Assembly: GCA_016716885.1 (NCBI GenBank)
Contig: JADJUV010000029.1
Coordinates: 29,085-93,084 of the forward strand
Length of the DNA stretch: 64,000 nucleotides
Source: Candidatus Trichofilum aggregatum
GTDB lineage: Bacteria > Chloroflexota > Anaerolineae > Promineifilales > Promineifilaceae
Reading direction: 5' to 3'
The translations under genes and the position numbers were made by a program. The notes under the pieces were generated by a model. It was not told where the DNA came from. It saw only the letters and a list, made by a program, of their open reading frames with translations, and ran no database searches. Below are positions 10,301 to 18,910 of the stretch, in pieces (position 1 is the stretch's first letter; each line of letters begins with the position of its first letter).

Positions 10301-11356
10301 ACCACCAATGTCACCTTAACCATCACGAATCAGGGGTTCACACCCATGAACTGGTATCTGTTGGAAGAGGGTACAAACGCCAATGCCGCTGGCTCCGGGG
10401 TGATGGTCTTTGGCCCAGACGGGAACACGGATCGGCTGATGGTATTCAACACGAGTCTGGCGAACCCCCTGTACCCGTTGGGGCCAATAGGGTCTACCGA
10501 CTTCGCGGCCGCGGACATCTTGCCCGATGATCCTCTCCACCTATACGCCATTGACAATGCCAATCGCTTCGTCAAACTCAGCCTGGTAGATGCCAGTTCC
10601 ACCCAAATCGGCACCATTCTGCCACCTGCTGGCTTCTTCTGGTCCGGTTTCGCCGCCGATCCCACCAACGGCACGCTTTATGCCAGCGCCACCAACTGCA
10701 CCACCACCTCCCGGCTGTTTACCGTTGATGTCATCACTGGTATCGCCAGCGAAATTGGCATCATTAGCAACGGCGCCTGTATTGCCGACATCGCCATTAA
10801 CACCAACGGTCAGATGTTTGGCGTTGATGAAAACAGCGATCAGTTCATCAGCATCAACAAAAGCACCGCCAGCGGAACCGGCGTCGGCCCGTTGGGTTAC
10901 AACGCCGCCAATGGTCAGGGGCTGGACTTTGACGAAGGCTCCGGAACGCTCTATCTGGCCGCGCTACAGCCTGGGCCTGTCTCACAACTTCGTACCATTA
11001 ACACAGCCACCGGGGCCACAACCATCATCGGCAACCTGACCGATGGCAGTAATATAAGTCGCCTGGGTGACATTGCTGTGGTCGCCAATACCAGTTGCTC
11101 ACCGGGTAACATACCCTGGGCCACCCTCACCCCCACCAGCGGAACCGTGGGCGCGAATAGTAGCGTCAATGTCAACGTCACCTTGTCGGCTATTGGTTTA
11201 CCCGTTGGTGTGTATCAGGGAACCCTCTGCATCTTTAGTGATGACGTGACAATGCCTCAGGTAACGGTCTCCCTCGAGCTAACAGTGGAAGAGGAACCCC
11301 CGCCGCCCCCGCCGGATGATCTGTACCTCTATCTGCCGCTTATGTTAAATCAATAA
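7373..11356 (+). CDS. Large secreted multidomain surface protein with DUF11 repeats
   Basis: The protein has about 1327 residues. In order it shows a signal peptide (about 1-40), a domain with FNFNYYGTDYTDVWLGSEGW, and a DUF11-type repeat (about 270-380; TNTVMTDTIPAGTTYVPGS). A jelly-roll-like domain (about 385-530) and a second DUF11 repeat (about 550-670; NTTLVDPIPAGTSYVPGS) follow. Next come another jelly-roll region, a BACON or Ig-like domain (about 850-960), a DUF4394-like propeller region (about 1010-1240) and a last Ig-like domain. It ends in LYLYLPLMLNQ, a YLP-type tail shared with the M28 peptidase at 36.7 kb. It is probably a cell-surface or matrix protein; the ligand is unknown. 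The ATG at 7373 follows GGGAGA and is preferred to the upstream TTG. Confidence 0.8.
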   Translation: MAYFTRPGRPLFLTLLFLSVVFYLINHTPPTHTSALAENESLGPTDTGGPDTFGYTFRDSAEPDGPVYSWVNISTTGTNAGIGNETTHGPLSLGFNFNYYGTDYTDVWLGSEGWLTVGTDVPAVDNSNDCQLPSQNGNENVIGGIWDSLNAAITAPNGTGYYQAFAAGSCPYNGYPGACFVAQWQNTYYDQIPIPPFDDLTFEIILLDNNDIVIQMQDVGAKAGSGSTTGIENSNATDGLVYACNETSSLSNNSAVQFYYPEFATRFDYSYKLGPALSQPSANLSYTIVITNAGNMASTNTVMTDTIPAGTTYVPGSVACVGGTPTTCTYDAGENEIRWVGGVAEGAQVTVTYAVSPVGGSCGDVVANTAVITDPDADASPILLPYTTILADQFTLYDFEGNNGGFTPTNDWQHGIPSWPVGLHAHSGNRLWATVLDGYYNNLGASSDLTQSINLTGLPTNAKLMWWQYLKTNNNLFDVGRVLLNGNEVYNSAGADELVWTQHIESLTPYVGSNLNLEFDFFSTQSINNDGWYLDDVGVYYCVPQPVPNFDFSTKTALPIAVTGKTLAYTVTMDNFSTAAAPNTTLVDPIPAGTSYVPGSATNGATFNSGLNRIEWTGTVPANGQVDVSFTVTVAAAAGTVITNTATIDQPSLTQPVLVDTSTTVVTSQASDYPSCTTFETGTLPAYMYTETTQANGNTGRAAVTNLYPHASAFGFDLDTNDPSGTGAGTTRQAGIIVADLTGAPDVALTFWVRGHADEDNPEDGIFISDDGGQTYAKIYDPAPDVWFPYELVNLNLTDAVIAAGMDFTSTFLIKFQSVDNFAIAEPPFTSDGYSYDDIWLQAIVANVNVTPTDLSTTQLNNVVVTRTVTINSTGTDTLNWNFSEATGTCTAPSNITWLSASPASGSTAPTGSEEVIISFDSTGLPLGNTFTGNLCLNSNDPNEPTIEIPVTMTVTSPPTIFVTPNPVTATVLLSQTTNVTLTITNQGFTPMNWYLLEEGTNANAAGSGVMVFGPDGNTDRLMVFNTSLANPLYPLGPIGSTDFAAADILPDDPLHLYAIDNANRFVKLSLVDASSTQIGTILPPAGFFWSGFAADPTNGTLYASATNCTTTSRLFTVDVITGIASEIGIISNGACIADIAINTNGQMFGVDENSDQFISINKSTASGTGVGPLGYNAANGQGLDFDEGSGTLYLAALQPGPVSQLRTINTATGATTIIGNLTDGSNISRLGDIAVVANTSCSPGNIPWATLTPTSGTVGANSSVNVNVTLSAIGLPVGVYQGTLCIFSDDVTMPQVTVSLELTVEEEPPPPPPDDLYLYLPLMLNQ

Positions 11357-11512
11357 AACTTAGTGATCGTTCGCAATTAGCTTAGCGGTTTTTAGATTGC
11401 GGCAGTCTTGAAGACTGCCGCAATCTAGCGCACTTATTCACGAACGATTACTGATGGGCTATGGGCCGTGGCTCCACCGACCGATTAGCCCCGGACTAAG
11501 TTAGCAGTAAAC

Positions 11513-11550
11513 AAAAAGCCCTGCCGGGTAAACCAACGGCAGGGCTTTTT
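11513..11550. terminator. Hairpin with T-run after the DUF11 protein gene
   Basis: AAAAAGCCCTGCCG pairs with CGGCAGGGCTTTTT. It lies about 155 bases after the surface-protein stop and is symmetrical, so it can work in both directions. Confidence 0.65.
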
Positions 11551-11612
11551 GTTTACCTGTGTGCCAGGCCAAGGTATGCGTCCCCCAATAACGTCACCTC
11601 TTGATTTCCTTC

Positions 11613-11735
11613 GGGTGTGTTTCCGATGGGTTGCGCAATCAGTGCCTGGCACGGGGCAGACAAACCTGGTCATAAGGCAACTTGCCGCCCCGTGCCAGGC
11701 ACTACCTGGAAACATCAATCAAAATAAAACACATC
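11613..11735. repeat. Family B inverted-repeat element, copy 1
   Basis: AGTGCCTGGCACGGGGC and its exact complement (11641-11703) enclose a 29-base loop, with outer arms of the GGGTGTGTTTCC and AAAACACATCC type. Copies 2 and 3 are at 23374-23494 and 30389-30510. The loop starts CAGACAAACCTGG; copy 3 holds the complement of this, so it is inserted in the opposite direction. Confidence 0.8.
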
Positions 11736-11805
11736 CATTGCCTTTTCCCGCCAAAGAGTCAAAAAAGTATACGCGGGTACATAACTTCAAATAATCCTGA
11801 AGGGT

Positions 11806-11869
11806 TTTGTTCGTAGTGACCGCTTTAGCGGGCTGATGTTAGCCCGCTAAAGCGGTCACTACAAACAAA
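11806..11869. repeat. Family A hairpin element, copy 1
   Basis: GTAGTGACCGCTTTAGCGGG plus CT pairs perfectly with its complement across a 5-6 base loop, with TTTGTTC and ACAAACAAA flanks. The four copies are nearly identical in the arms and differ in the loop (11806, 32685, 33806, 50106). Confidence 0.85.
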
Positions 11870-11913
11870 TAGCAATTCTCAATTTGGCAGTCCGTGATGG
11901 TCGGACGGAAACA

Positions 11914-11949
11914 AAAAACGTCAGAGGCCGGGGAGACCTCTGACGTTTT
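11914..11949 (-). terminator. Terminator of the VWA-domain gene
   Basis: AAAAACGTCAGAGG and CCTCTGACGTTTT form a stem. On the minus strand a run of T follows it, 28 bases beyond the stop of the VWA gene. Confidence 0.85.
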
Positions 11950-11976
11950 GACGACTTTAGGAGAAGGAATTAGCCG

Positions 11977-14116
11977 CTAATTCAACGGACACCCCAGATT
12001 ATTGTAGATATCAAGTTCATCGGCTAAGGCGAGCATGGCGTTGCGGCCGCTTACCAGAGCCGTATTGACATCACTGATAATCTCAGCTTCGCTCAGCGGG
12101 TAATCCACATCAGGGCTGGCCGCATTCAACATGGCGGCAACGGCCGCTTTCAATAAAATGCGAGCGGCTGCCGTTTGCAGAGATCCGCCATTAAACTTGA
12201 GTGCCTGTAAGAGCGTCTTGTTGTCCAGTCCATACGTATCCGGCACATCAAATACACTTTCCAACGTTTGATCTGGTGTGTAATTCACCCAAGAATCAAA
12301 ATGCTGTTCCTGCTTCCAATATCCAGGTGTACAACCTTGCGTACCAGGCATCGGTGTCTTGGTTGGTAAAGGTGTCTTCGTTGGCAATGGTGTTTTCGTC
12401 GGTAATGGCGTCTTCGTTGGCAATGGTGTCTTGGTCGGTTCGCCAGTTGGTGTGTTAGTCGGTGTGTTGGTCGGCGTGTTGGTCGGTGTGTTGGTCGGTG
12501 TGTTGGTCGGTGTGTTGGTCGGCGTGTTGGTCGGCGTGTTGGTCGGTGTGTTGGTCGGCGTGTTGGTCGGTGTGTTGGTCGGCGTGTTGGTTGGCGTGTT
12601 GGTTGGTGTGTTGGTCGGCGTGTTGGTCGGTGTGTTGGTCGGTGTGTTGGTCGGTGTGTTGGTCGGTGTGTTGGTTGGTGTGTTGGTTGGTGTGTTGGTC
12701 GGCGTGTTGGTCGGTGTGTTGGTCGGTGTGTTGGTTGGCGTGTTGGTCGGTGTGTTGGTTGGTGTGTTGGTCGGTGTGTTGGTCGGTGTGTTGGTTGGCG
12801 TGTTGGTCGGTGTTGGTCGGTGTGTTGGTTGGCGTGCTGGTTGGTGTATTGGTTGGTGTGTTGGTTATGGTTGGCGTGTTGGTGGGTGTGTTGGTAGGTG
12901 TATTCGTTGGCGTATTAGTTGGTGTAGGTGTTGACGTGAAGATAGGTGTATTGGTGGGAGTTGGTGTGGCCGTCGGGCAGAATGCATCGGTTTGAATGGT
13001 AAGATCGGCAGTCACCATCGTGCCGTCTTCAGCCCGCACCGTCGATTGAATCAAGTATTCCTGATCCAGGTCTAATTCAGGGAATGTGGCGGTCCAGCCA
13101 CCTAAGGCGTTCAGAGTAGCATATTGGAATTGTTCACCATTCAAGCTGACAATAACCCACTCCAGATCAGTCGGCGTTGTGCCTTGTAAGACAGCGCTCA
13201 GGTCCGTGGGATCAATCACTTCGGTACACGTTCCCCCGGTAATGTCAGCAATCCGTCGAAGGCTGTCGGTGGGAGAGCAACCAGCCGCGCCGTTGCCAAT
13301 TGAGTATGTATTGACAATCGTGCCCGCATCGGCGGCCTGCTGTACGGGTGAACCACCCTCGGTGGTCAAAGTGGCATCACCATCGGAAAGGAAGAAAGCC
13401 ACGTTGATCTCCCCGACTGGCTGTGAAGCAAACGCCGTGTTCATGGAGGTTAAAGCCAGATTGAAGTTTGTGGAGCCGCCAAAGGAGAAGGGGGTAAAGA
13501 GGTTGATAAAAGAAGAACCAGAAGGCCACCCTGAAGATGTCGAACGGGCCACTTCGGCCACATCAACCAGGCCATTATTGTTTAAGTCAGCCAGCAGGGG
13601 GCTAATGAATATTTGTTGGCCTGCTGTGGGCGCAATATCGGCAATGACGGCAGTCGTGCCGAAGCCAATGATGTTGGCTTCGGCATTGGCTGTGGAAAGG
13701 CTTTCGTTCAAGGTAATCACACCGCTGATTTCACAGTCGAGAATGTCACCATTGCGAATGTCGCCATTAAAGTTATCGCCTGCATTACCGGGGATACCGT
13801 CACCATTACAGTCCATGTTGGTAACAAAGGTGGTGCTACCAGAAACGTCCATGATGTAGGAAACATTGGCGCTTTGGTTAAGATCCCCGATGGCGGTTTG
13901 TCCGGTCACAACCAGCGATTGATTGCAGACATTAACCGTTGAACCATCTGTAGGTGATTGAATGAAGATGTTGAGTTCCTGGCCTGTGGTGGTCAACCCA
14001 GTAGCTGGGTTATCGGCAAAGACTATGGATACTGTGATGAGAGATAGGATGACGATGAGGGCAATTCTACCTTTCCATGAGGGTAATAAGGTTTTCAACC
14101 CCAGGCGTTTGAACAT
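11977..14116 (-). CDS. Secreted VWA-domain protein with TPTNTP array and CTPGYWK-type C-terminal domain (frameshifted in the array)
   Basis: The N-terminal frame (14116 to about 12820) has a signal peptide and a VWA domain with a MIDAS-like DVSGST motif and a later SDGD segment. A short Ig-like region follows and then a Thr-Pro-Thr-Asn linker. A 12-base tandem array (12454-12940) encodes TNTP repeats. At 12811-12820 one unit is 10 bases long, and the frame shifts into Asp-Gln-His repeats ending at 12455. The original frame resumes the TNTP repeats, then KTPLPT repeats, and ends with a 120-residue domain starting GCTPGYWKQ. That domain is known from actinobacterial and chloroflexotal secreted proteins. 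The start has a strong AGGAGGAA site. The shift may be real phase variation or an array sequencing error. Confidence 0.8.
12454..12940. repeat. 12-bp tandem repeat array encoding TNTP
   Basis: There are about 36-40 units of TGTTGGTCGGTG type, with T/C variation at two positions. One unit, at 12811-12820, is two bases short and breaks the reading frame. On the plus strand the array reads as long Val-Gly or Cys-Trp open frames, which are shadows. Confidence 0.9.
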
Positions 14117-14381
14117 GGCTTTCCTCCTAACCGATGGCTTAGATCAAGGATGATGGTATTCGCGGCCGCGATACCCAGTCTAGCATGATTCACTTCTACA
14201 CCAGGCCAAACAAAGTGAGACAACAAACGGGCAACTGCAACGGCACTCACTCCGGTTTTTTATGCGGTTAGCAAGGGATTAACCACAATTTATAAACCGG
14301 GCACTATATTCATATCAAATCTAGATTACAATCCTTCTTACGTAAGCCCATAATGTCCATTTTGCTTACAAAGATACAAAA

Positions 14382-15938
14382 CTAACGCCCCTGATTTCTA
14401 TACGAGGCAATCAAATCCTGTTTCAGTTGCCACAACTTGGGGGTCAGGGAGACGTGGTAAATATGCGGATTCAACAACCGCCGCACACCCACATCCAATC
14501 GCGCCAGATCTGCCCGCCGCTGTTCCCGCATCATCTCCAACGTGGGTAACTCATAGACGAGCTTACCATCCTGCAAAATAGGCACGAGCAAGGGTTCAAT
14601 CGCCGTCATCTCCGTCTGGGCCAATGAGCGCGAGATACCCGGCTCGGTGGGATGATGGAGCCACAATGGCGACATCTGGTGGGGGTCTTCGTCATCCAGA
14701 CTTAGCAAATCGGCTGTAGCGATACCTCGTTCGTCATACACCCGCCACGCCTGCTTGGAACCAGGGTTGGGTGTTTTCACCGGGTTTTCTGATAATTTGA
14801 TGGCCGGTTGCCATTGCCCCTGATCATTTTCTGTCGCCACCAACTTAAAAACCCCATCCAACGCCGCATCACCCGCCGAGGTAATCAAATTAGTGCCCAC
14901 CCCATAAACCAGCCGCCGTATCACCTGATCCGCATCCTGGTTATAACGCGGCGCTTCTTCCTGAATCTGGGCCAAAATCTGCAAAATCGTCATCTCATCG
15001 AGTTGATTGGACAACACAATGCTGGTGTCAGGAAAACCGGCCTTGTTGAGCATTTGGGCCGCCCGCACCGAAAGATAGGCCAGGTCGCCCGAATCAAGCC
15101 GAATACCCATCGGCCGGTGGCCCTTCCGTTGTAGCTCCTCAAATACGGTGATGGCATGGGGCAAACCACTCTCTAGCGTATTGATGGTATCCACCAGCAA
15201 CAAACAATCATCGGGATACACATCGGCATAGGCGCGGAAGGCGTCTATTTCCGTGCCACCCAGGGAGAGGAAAAACTGCACCAGGCTGTGAGCATGGGTT
15301 CCTTTGGGCGGATACCCCAACACATGGGAAATGCCCGCGTTCGAGGTGAAATCGGCCCCACCGATAAGAGCGGCTCGTGCCCCAGCATTGACCCCCCGCT
15401 CCTGCCCCCGTCTCATGCCAAATTCCATCAGAAGCTGACCCCGCCCCGCCTGGCTGATGCGGGCAGCCCGCGTAGCAATCAGGGTGGGATAGTTAAGCAG
15501 GTTCAGAAGGGGTGTTTCCAAAATTTGGGCCATGGCTATAGGGCCTTGCACGGTGGTTAAAGGCACATTGGGATGAACCACTCGCCCTTCGGGGATGGCC
15601 CGTAAGGTGATGCCTGCCATGTTGCCATGCACACGCAGCCAATCCAGAAAATCCTCATCAAACAGGCGTTGTCCTGTCTGGCCGGTTTGTTGGCGCAAAA
15701 AGGTTATCTCCTCATCACGGAAATGCGCCTTTTCCATCCAGTCCAATAACCATTCCAGCCCGGCCATAATGCAAAAACCGGCCTTGTGTGAGCCGTAGTC
15801 TGGGTAGCTGCGAAAGAAATGGTCAAATTGGGCAGGTCGCTCGTGCAGACCCAACCGGAAATAAAGATGGGCCATGGTTAGCTGGTACATATCGGTGAAC
15901 AAGATGCCTTCGGCGAGGGTCTGATCGGCTGTTTTCAT
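14382..15938 (-). CDS. pncB: Nicotinate phosphoribosyltransferase
   Basis: This cytosolic enzyme makes nicotinate mononucleotide from nicotinate, PRPP and ATP (Preiss-Handler NAD salvage). The 518-residue length is in the normal range. Diagnostic segments are TDMYQLTMA near the N-terminus, a PRPP-type core with GMRRGQERG, and GTHAHS, which holds the phosphorylated His of the family. FTSNAGISHVLG, IRLDSGDLAYLS and VYGVGTNLITS are also present. The gene stands alone, upstream of nothing co-directional at short distance. It contains no copy of the iterated palindrome. The ATG at 15938 is the first Met, and the binding site before it is weak. Confidence 0.93.
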   Translation of the reverse strand: MKTADQTLAEGILFTDMYQLTMAHLYFRLGLHERPAQFDHFFRSYPDYGSHKAGFCIMAGLEWLLDWMEKAHFRDEEITFLRQQTGQTGQRLFDEDFLDWLRVHGNMAGITLRAIPEGRVVHPNVPLTTVQGPIAMAQILETPLLNLLNYPTLIATRAARISQAGRGQLLMEFGMRRGQERGVNAGARAALIGGADFTSNAGISHVLGYPPKGTHAHSLVQFFLSLGGTEIDAFRAYADVYPDDCLLLVDTINTLESGLPHAITVFEELQRKGHRPMGIRLDSGDLAYLSVRAAQMLNKAGFPDTSIVLSNQLDEMTILQILAQIQEEAPRYNQDADQVIRRLVYGVGTNLITSAGDAALDGVFKLVATENDQGQWQPAIKLSENPVKTPNPGSKQAWRVYDERGIATADLLSLDDEDPHQMSPLWLHHPTEPGISRSLAQTEMTAIEPLLVPILQDGKLVYELPTLEMMREQRRADLARLDVGVRRLLNPHIYHVSLTPKLWQLKQDLIASYRNQGR

Positions 15939-16291
15939 TGTTTATCTCAAAAGGATGATGAACCGCAGAGACGCGGAGTACGCAGAGAAAAGAAATCTGT
16001 GTCAATCTGTAAGTGAACTAAAAGAAGCCACGAATTACACGAATTAAGACGAATTTTTCTCTGATGACTTGGCGTTCTTGGCGTCTTTGCGTGCGTTATT
16101 TCCGTAGACTCATCTGTGAAATCTGTGGCTAAAAGCTTTGTTCAATCGGTTGCGTCAAAAACGTCACTCTTCCGGGCAATTTTGGCTCTATCGGGTTTAG
16201 CGAAGGGAGTGGAGACTTTAGTCGGAACGTCTCGACCGGCTAAAGCCTCTACTCCTGATTCACCCCGTCCGATCCGGTGGAACCGTAATTA
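15939..16291. other. Intergenic region with dispersed repeats
   Basis: It holds a CGCAGAGACGCGGAGTACGC-type repeat (about 15963-15990) and a repeat of the AAGCCACGAATT type (about 16022-16090), which recurs near 36519. It also holds an imperfect hairpin at 16207-16256 (GGAGTGGAGACTTTAGTCGG with its near complement) that looks like a decayed relative of family A. No gene is seen. Confidence 0.6.
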
Positions 16292-17440
16292 TCATTCCCG
16301 GCCGATGACATCACGGGCGATGACGATGCGCTGGATGTGGGAGGAGCCTTCGTAGATTTGTAACCCTTTGATGTCGCGGTAGAACCGTTCGACGGGGTAT
16401 TCGTTGCTGTAACCGCGGCCGCCATGCAACAACACCGCTTCAGATGCCGCGCGCGCGGCCGCTTCCGTGGCATATAGTTTCGCCATTGAGGTTTCACGGG
16501 TGGTAGGTCGCCCCTGCTCCTTCAACCAGGCGGCCCGGTACACCAGCAGGCGGGCCGCGTCCAACTCCGCAGCCATATCGGCAATCGTGGCCTGGATCAT
16601 CTGGAAGTCGCCGATGCGTTGCCCAAACTGCCGCCGCCAGCGCACAAATTCCACCGACGCATCCAGACACGCCTGCCCAATCCCCACCGCCCCGGCGGCC
16701 ACCCCCAAGCGGCCATGATCCAGGGCACTCATCGCCACCTTAAAACCACCCCCCACCTCACCAAGCAAGTTTTCTTTGGGAATCCGCATCTCTGCAAAGG
16801 TGATGTGGGCATGGCTGGACGAGCGGTGGCCTAACTCCGTGCCGGGCATGGGTTCCCAGGCAAAACCGGGGGTGTTTGTCTCCACGATAAAGGCGCAAAT
16901 CCCTTTGTGCTTTCGGCTCCGGTCAATGCTGGCAAATACCAGAGCCACATCGGCAATACCCCCGTTGGTGATCCAGATTTTCTCGCCGTTAAGGACATAA
17001 TGGTCAGCTTCCTCGCGCACGGTGCTTTCCATGCTGGCGGCATCGGAACCGGCGTTGGGTTCGGTCAGGCAGTAACAGCCGATGAGTTCACCGGTGGCTA
17101 AACGGGGCAGATAACGCCGTTTTTGGGCTTCCGACCCCCAATCGTTAAGACACAGCGACACTAAACTACCATGCACCGCCAAAAATCCCCGCACCGAGGA
17201 GTCGGCCCGGCCCAGCTCTTCGGAGATAAGGGTGTAGCTGAGGTAATCCAGGCCAGAGCCGCCATATTCGGGGCTGATGGGACCACAGAGGAAACCCAGT
17301 TCCCCCATGCGTTTAACAAAATGCAAGGGAAACTCGCCGCTTTCGTCGTATTCCCTTGCCAGCGGGGCAACTTCTTCCTGAGCAAATTGCCGGGCGCGTT
17401 GTTGGGTGGTTTGTTGGGTGGGGGTGAGGTCGAAATTCAT
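16292..17440 (-). CDS. Acyl-CoA dehydrogenase
   Basis: This 382-residue FAD flavoprotein would introduce a 2,3 double bond into an acyl-CoA and pass electrons to ETF. Landmarks are CLTEPNAGSDAAS (flavin and substrate region), the KIWITNGG segment, RRQFGQRIGDFQMIQ, and the C-terminal LQIYEGSSHIQR, where the Glu is the usual catalytic base. The start at 17440 (MNFDLTPTQQ) fits the family better than the longer open frame. It is followed in the same direction, upstream, by RidA and the enoyl-CoA hydratase-like gene, all divergent from the fused monooxygenase/OYE gene. This context points to aromatic or alicyclic acyl-CoA breakdown. The substrate is not determined. Confidence 0.92.
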   Translation of the reverse strand: MNFDLTPTQQTTQQRARQFAQEEVAPLAREYDESGEFPLHFVKRMGELGFLCGPISPEYGGSGLDYLSYTLISEELGRADSSVRGFLAVHGSLVSLCLNDWGSEAQKRRYLPRLATGELIGCYCLTEPNAGSDAASMESTVREEADHYVLNGEKIWITNGGIADVALVFASIDRSRKHKGICAFIVETNTPGFAWEPMPGTELGHRSSSHAHITFAEMRIPKENLLGEVGGGFKVAMSALDHGRLGVAAGAVGIGQACLDASVEFVRWRRQFGQRIGDFQMIQATIADMAAELDAARLLVYRAAWLKEQGRPTTRETSMAKLYATEAAARAASEAVLLHGGRGYSNEYPVERFYRDIKGLQIYEGSSHIQRIVIARDVIGRE

Positions 17441-17517
17441 AATGTTCAGGAGGCGAGTAAGCGAGTGGCGAGTGGCGAGTGGGTGACAAACCCGCAGACT
17501 CGCTACTCGCAAACTCT

Positions 17518-17919
17518 TCACTCAATATGCGCGAATCCTTCCAGTTCGATGAGGGCGGATTTTTGGAAGAAGCCAGCGACTTCAAACAGAGCCATGGCCG
17601 GGTAGTAGTTGCCGAAGTACCGTTTGTGGATGTGGCCGATTTCTTCTAACTTGGACACATAATCGTCCCGGTTGGAGACGAAGATGTTGAGTTTGACGAT
17701 GTCGGGCATGGTTCCGCCCGCGGCCGCGACCACCGCCTGTAAGTTTTTCAACACCTGCTCATACTGGGCCACCACATCACCAGGGGAGACGATCTGCCCG
17801 TTGGCGTCACTGGCATCCTGACCAGCCAGAAAGAGAATGCGGCCGCGTTTGACCAAAATACCATGATTAAACCCACGCGGCGGGGCCAATTGGGGGGGAT
17901 TGATGATTTGTTTAGACAT
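17518..17919 (-). CDS. RidA family (YjgF/UK114) enamine/imine deaminase-like protein
   Basis: The protein has 133 residues and is of typical RidA size. GRILFLAGQDASD, the conserved block with LKNLQAVVAAAGG, the KLNIFVSNRDDY segment and a C-terminal SALIELEGFAHIE are visible. RidA proteins hydrolyse reactive enamines and imines to ketones and ammonia. Placed between an acyl-CoA dehydrogenase and an enoyl-CoA hydratase-like gene, and opposite a 2-aminobenzoyl-CoA-type monooxygenase, it may remove the amino group of the enamine product of that enzyme. This is an inference. The start at 17919 excludes a low-complexity upstream extension. Confidence 0.9.
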   Translation of the reverse strand: MSKQIINPPQLAPPRGFNHGILVKRGRILFLAGQDASDANGQIVSPGDVVAQYEQVLKNLQAVVAAAGGTMPDIVKLNIFVSNRDDYVSKLEEIGHIHKRYFGNYYPAMALFEVAGFFQKSALIELEGFAHIE

Positions 17920-18015
17920 AGAAACATTTAGGATTGTGAATGGTGAACTGATCGTGAATTGTGAGGGGAACTCTTCAAAGTTCAGAGTTCCCATTTCCAG
18001 TTCACCAGTTCACCG

Positions 18016-18807
18016 TTATCTTCCCGTAAACTTCGGCGTCTGCTTCTCCCGAAACGCCTCAAAAAACAGCCGATGATCTTCCCCCATGAGCATGAGGGCC
18101 TGCGCCTGGGCTTCGGACTCGATGGCCGAGGCCAAATCCATGTTCCATTCGTTGTTGAGCAGGCGTTTGGTCAGGCCGAGGGCCGTGCTGGGGCCATTGG
18201 CGAGACGAGAGGCCCAGGCTTGCGCGGCCGCGAGCAACTCCTCATGCGCCACCACCTTATTCACCAGGCCCATCCGTTCGGCCTCGTGCGCCGTGATTTT
18301 CTCGCCGAAAAAGAGAATTTCCGTGGCCCGCCCCATGCCCACGACACGGGGCAGGAGATAAGCCGCGCCCATGTCCGCGCCGGTCAGACCCACGTTGGTG
18401 AACAGGAAACGAAAACTGGCCTTCTCCGAGGCGATCCGCAAATCTGAGGCCAGGGCGATGACCGCTCCGGCTCCGGCAGTCATACCATTCAGGGCGGCGA
18501 TGATCGGTTTTTCCAGGTTACGCATGTTGTAGACGACCGCCCCGGTCATGCGCGTAAAATCCAGATGCCCCTTCACATCCCGCTCCAGCAGTTCGCCGAT
18601 AATCTCATACACATCGCCGCCGGAGCAAAACGCCTTGCCCGCCCCGGTGAGAACGACCACCTTCACCTTATCGTCATAGCGCAGTTCTTCCAACAAATCC
18701 CGGAACTGGGCATAGACGGTGAAGGTCAGGGCGTTCAGCACCTCTGGCCGGTTAAAGGTGATCGTCGCCACCCCTTCGGCAACATCGTAGAGAAAGTCGT
18801 AACTCAT
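18016..18807 (-). CDS. Enoyl-CoA hydratase/isomerase (crotonase) family protein
   Basis: This 263-residue crotonase-fold protein has the oxyanion-hole region KAFCSGGDVYEI and the NGMTAGAGAVIALASD segment. The two glutamates used by classical hydratases are not where expected: GGGCEL is GAGAVI here, and the second site reads FTNVGLTGADMG. A ring hydrolase, isomerase or other crotonase activity is therefore as likely as hydration. A good AAGAGG binding site precedes the ATG. It is the first gene of the minus-strand group that continues into RidA and the acyl-CoA dehydrogenase. Family certain, reaction not. Confidence 0.88.
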   Translation of the reverse strand: MSYDFLYDVAEGVATITFNRPEVLNALTFTVYAQFRDLLEELRYDDKVKVVVLTGAGKAFCSGGDVYEIIGELLERDVKGHLDFTRMTGAVVYNMRNLEKPIIAALNGMTAGAGAVIALASDLRIASEKASFRFLFTNVGLTGADMGAAYLLPRVVGMGRATEILFFGEKITAHEAERMGLVNKVVAHEELLAAAQAWASRLANGPSTALGLTKRLLNNEWNMDLASAIESEAQAQALMLMGEDHRLFFEAFREKQTPKFTGR

Positions 18808-18910
18808 AAAAACCTCTTGATTGACGCTTAAGGGTTTTTGCTAACAAAATGGTCGTGGGTAAAAATATAACACATTTCCACAACACTATTCACCCACAAA
18901 GAGGCACATT
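18808..18910. promoter_or_regulatory. Divergent intergenic region of the aromatic-CoA cluster
   Basis: The 103 bases between the crotonase-family gene (minus) and the monooxygenase gene (plus) must hold both promoters. The region is AT-rich (GGTAAAAATATAACAC at its centre). I see no clear operator, and no regulator gene is next to it. Confidence 0.45.

Larger units (their letters stand above)
11357..11976. other. 620-bp intergenic region packed with palindromes
   Basis: In order it contains: a long hairpin (GATTGCGGCAGTCTT at 11396-11410 with its complement to 11426), itself flanked by GTGATCGTTCG and CGAACGATTAC; a terminator at 11513-11550; a family B element; a family A hairpin; and the terminator of the VWA gene. 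No protein gene is supported. Open frames reading through family B are shadows. Confidence 0.75.

Noticed and set aside
12454..12940. Possible CRISPR array
   Set aside because: Units are 12 bp, contiguous and without spacers, and they code for a TNTP linker in an annotated gene.
12359..12995. Long plus-strand open frames of Val-Gly and Cys-Trp repeats
   Set aside because: They are shadows of the 12-bp array in the minus-strand VWA gene and have no start signal or domain.
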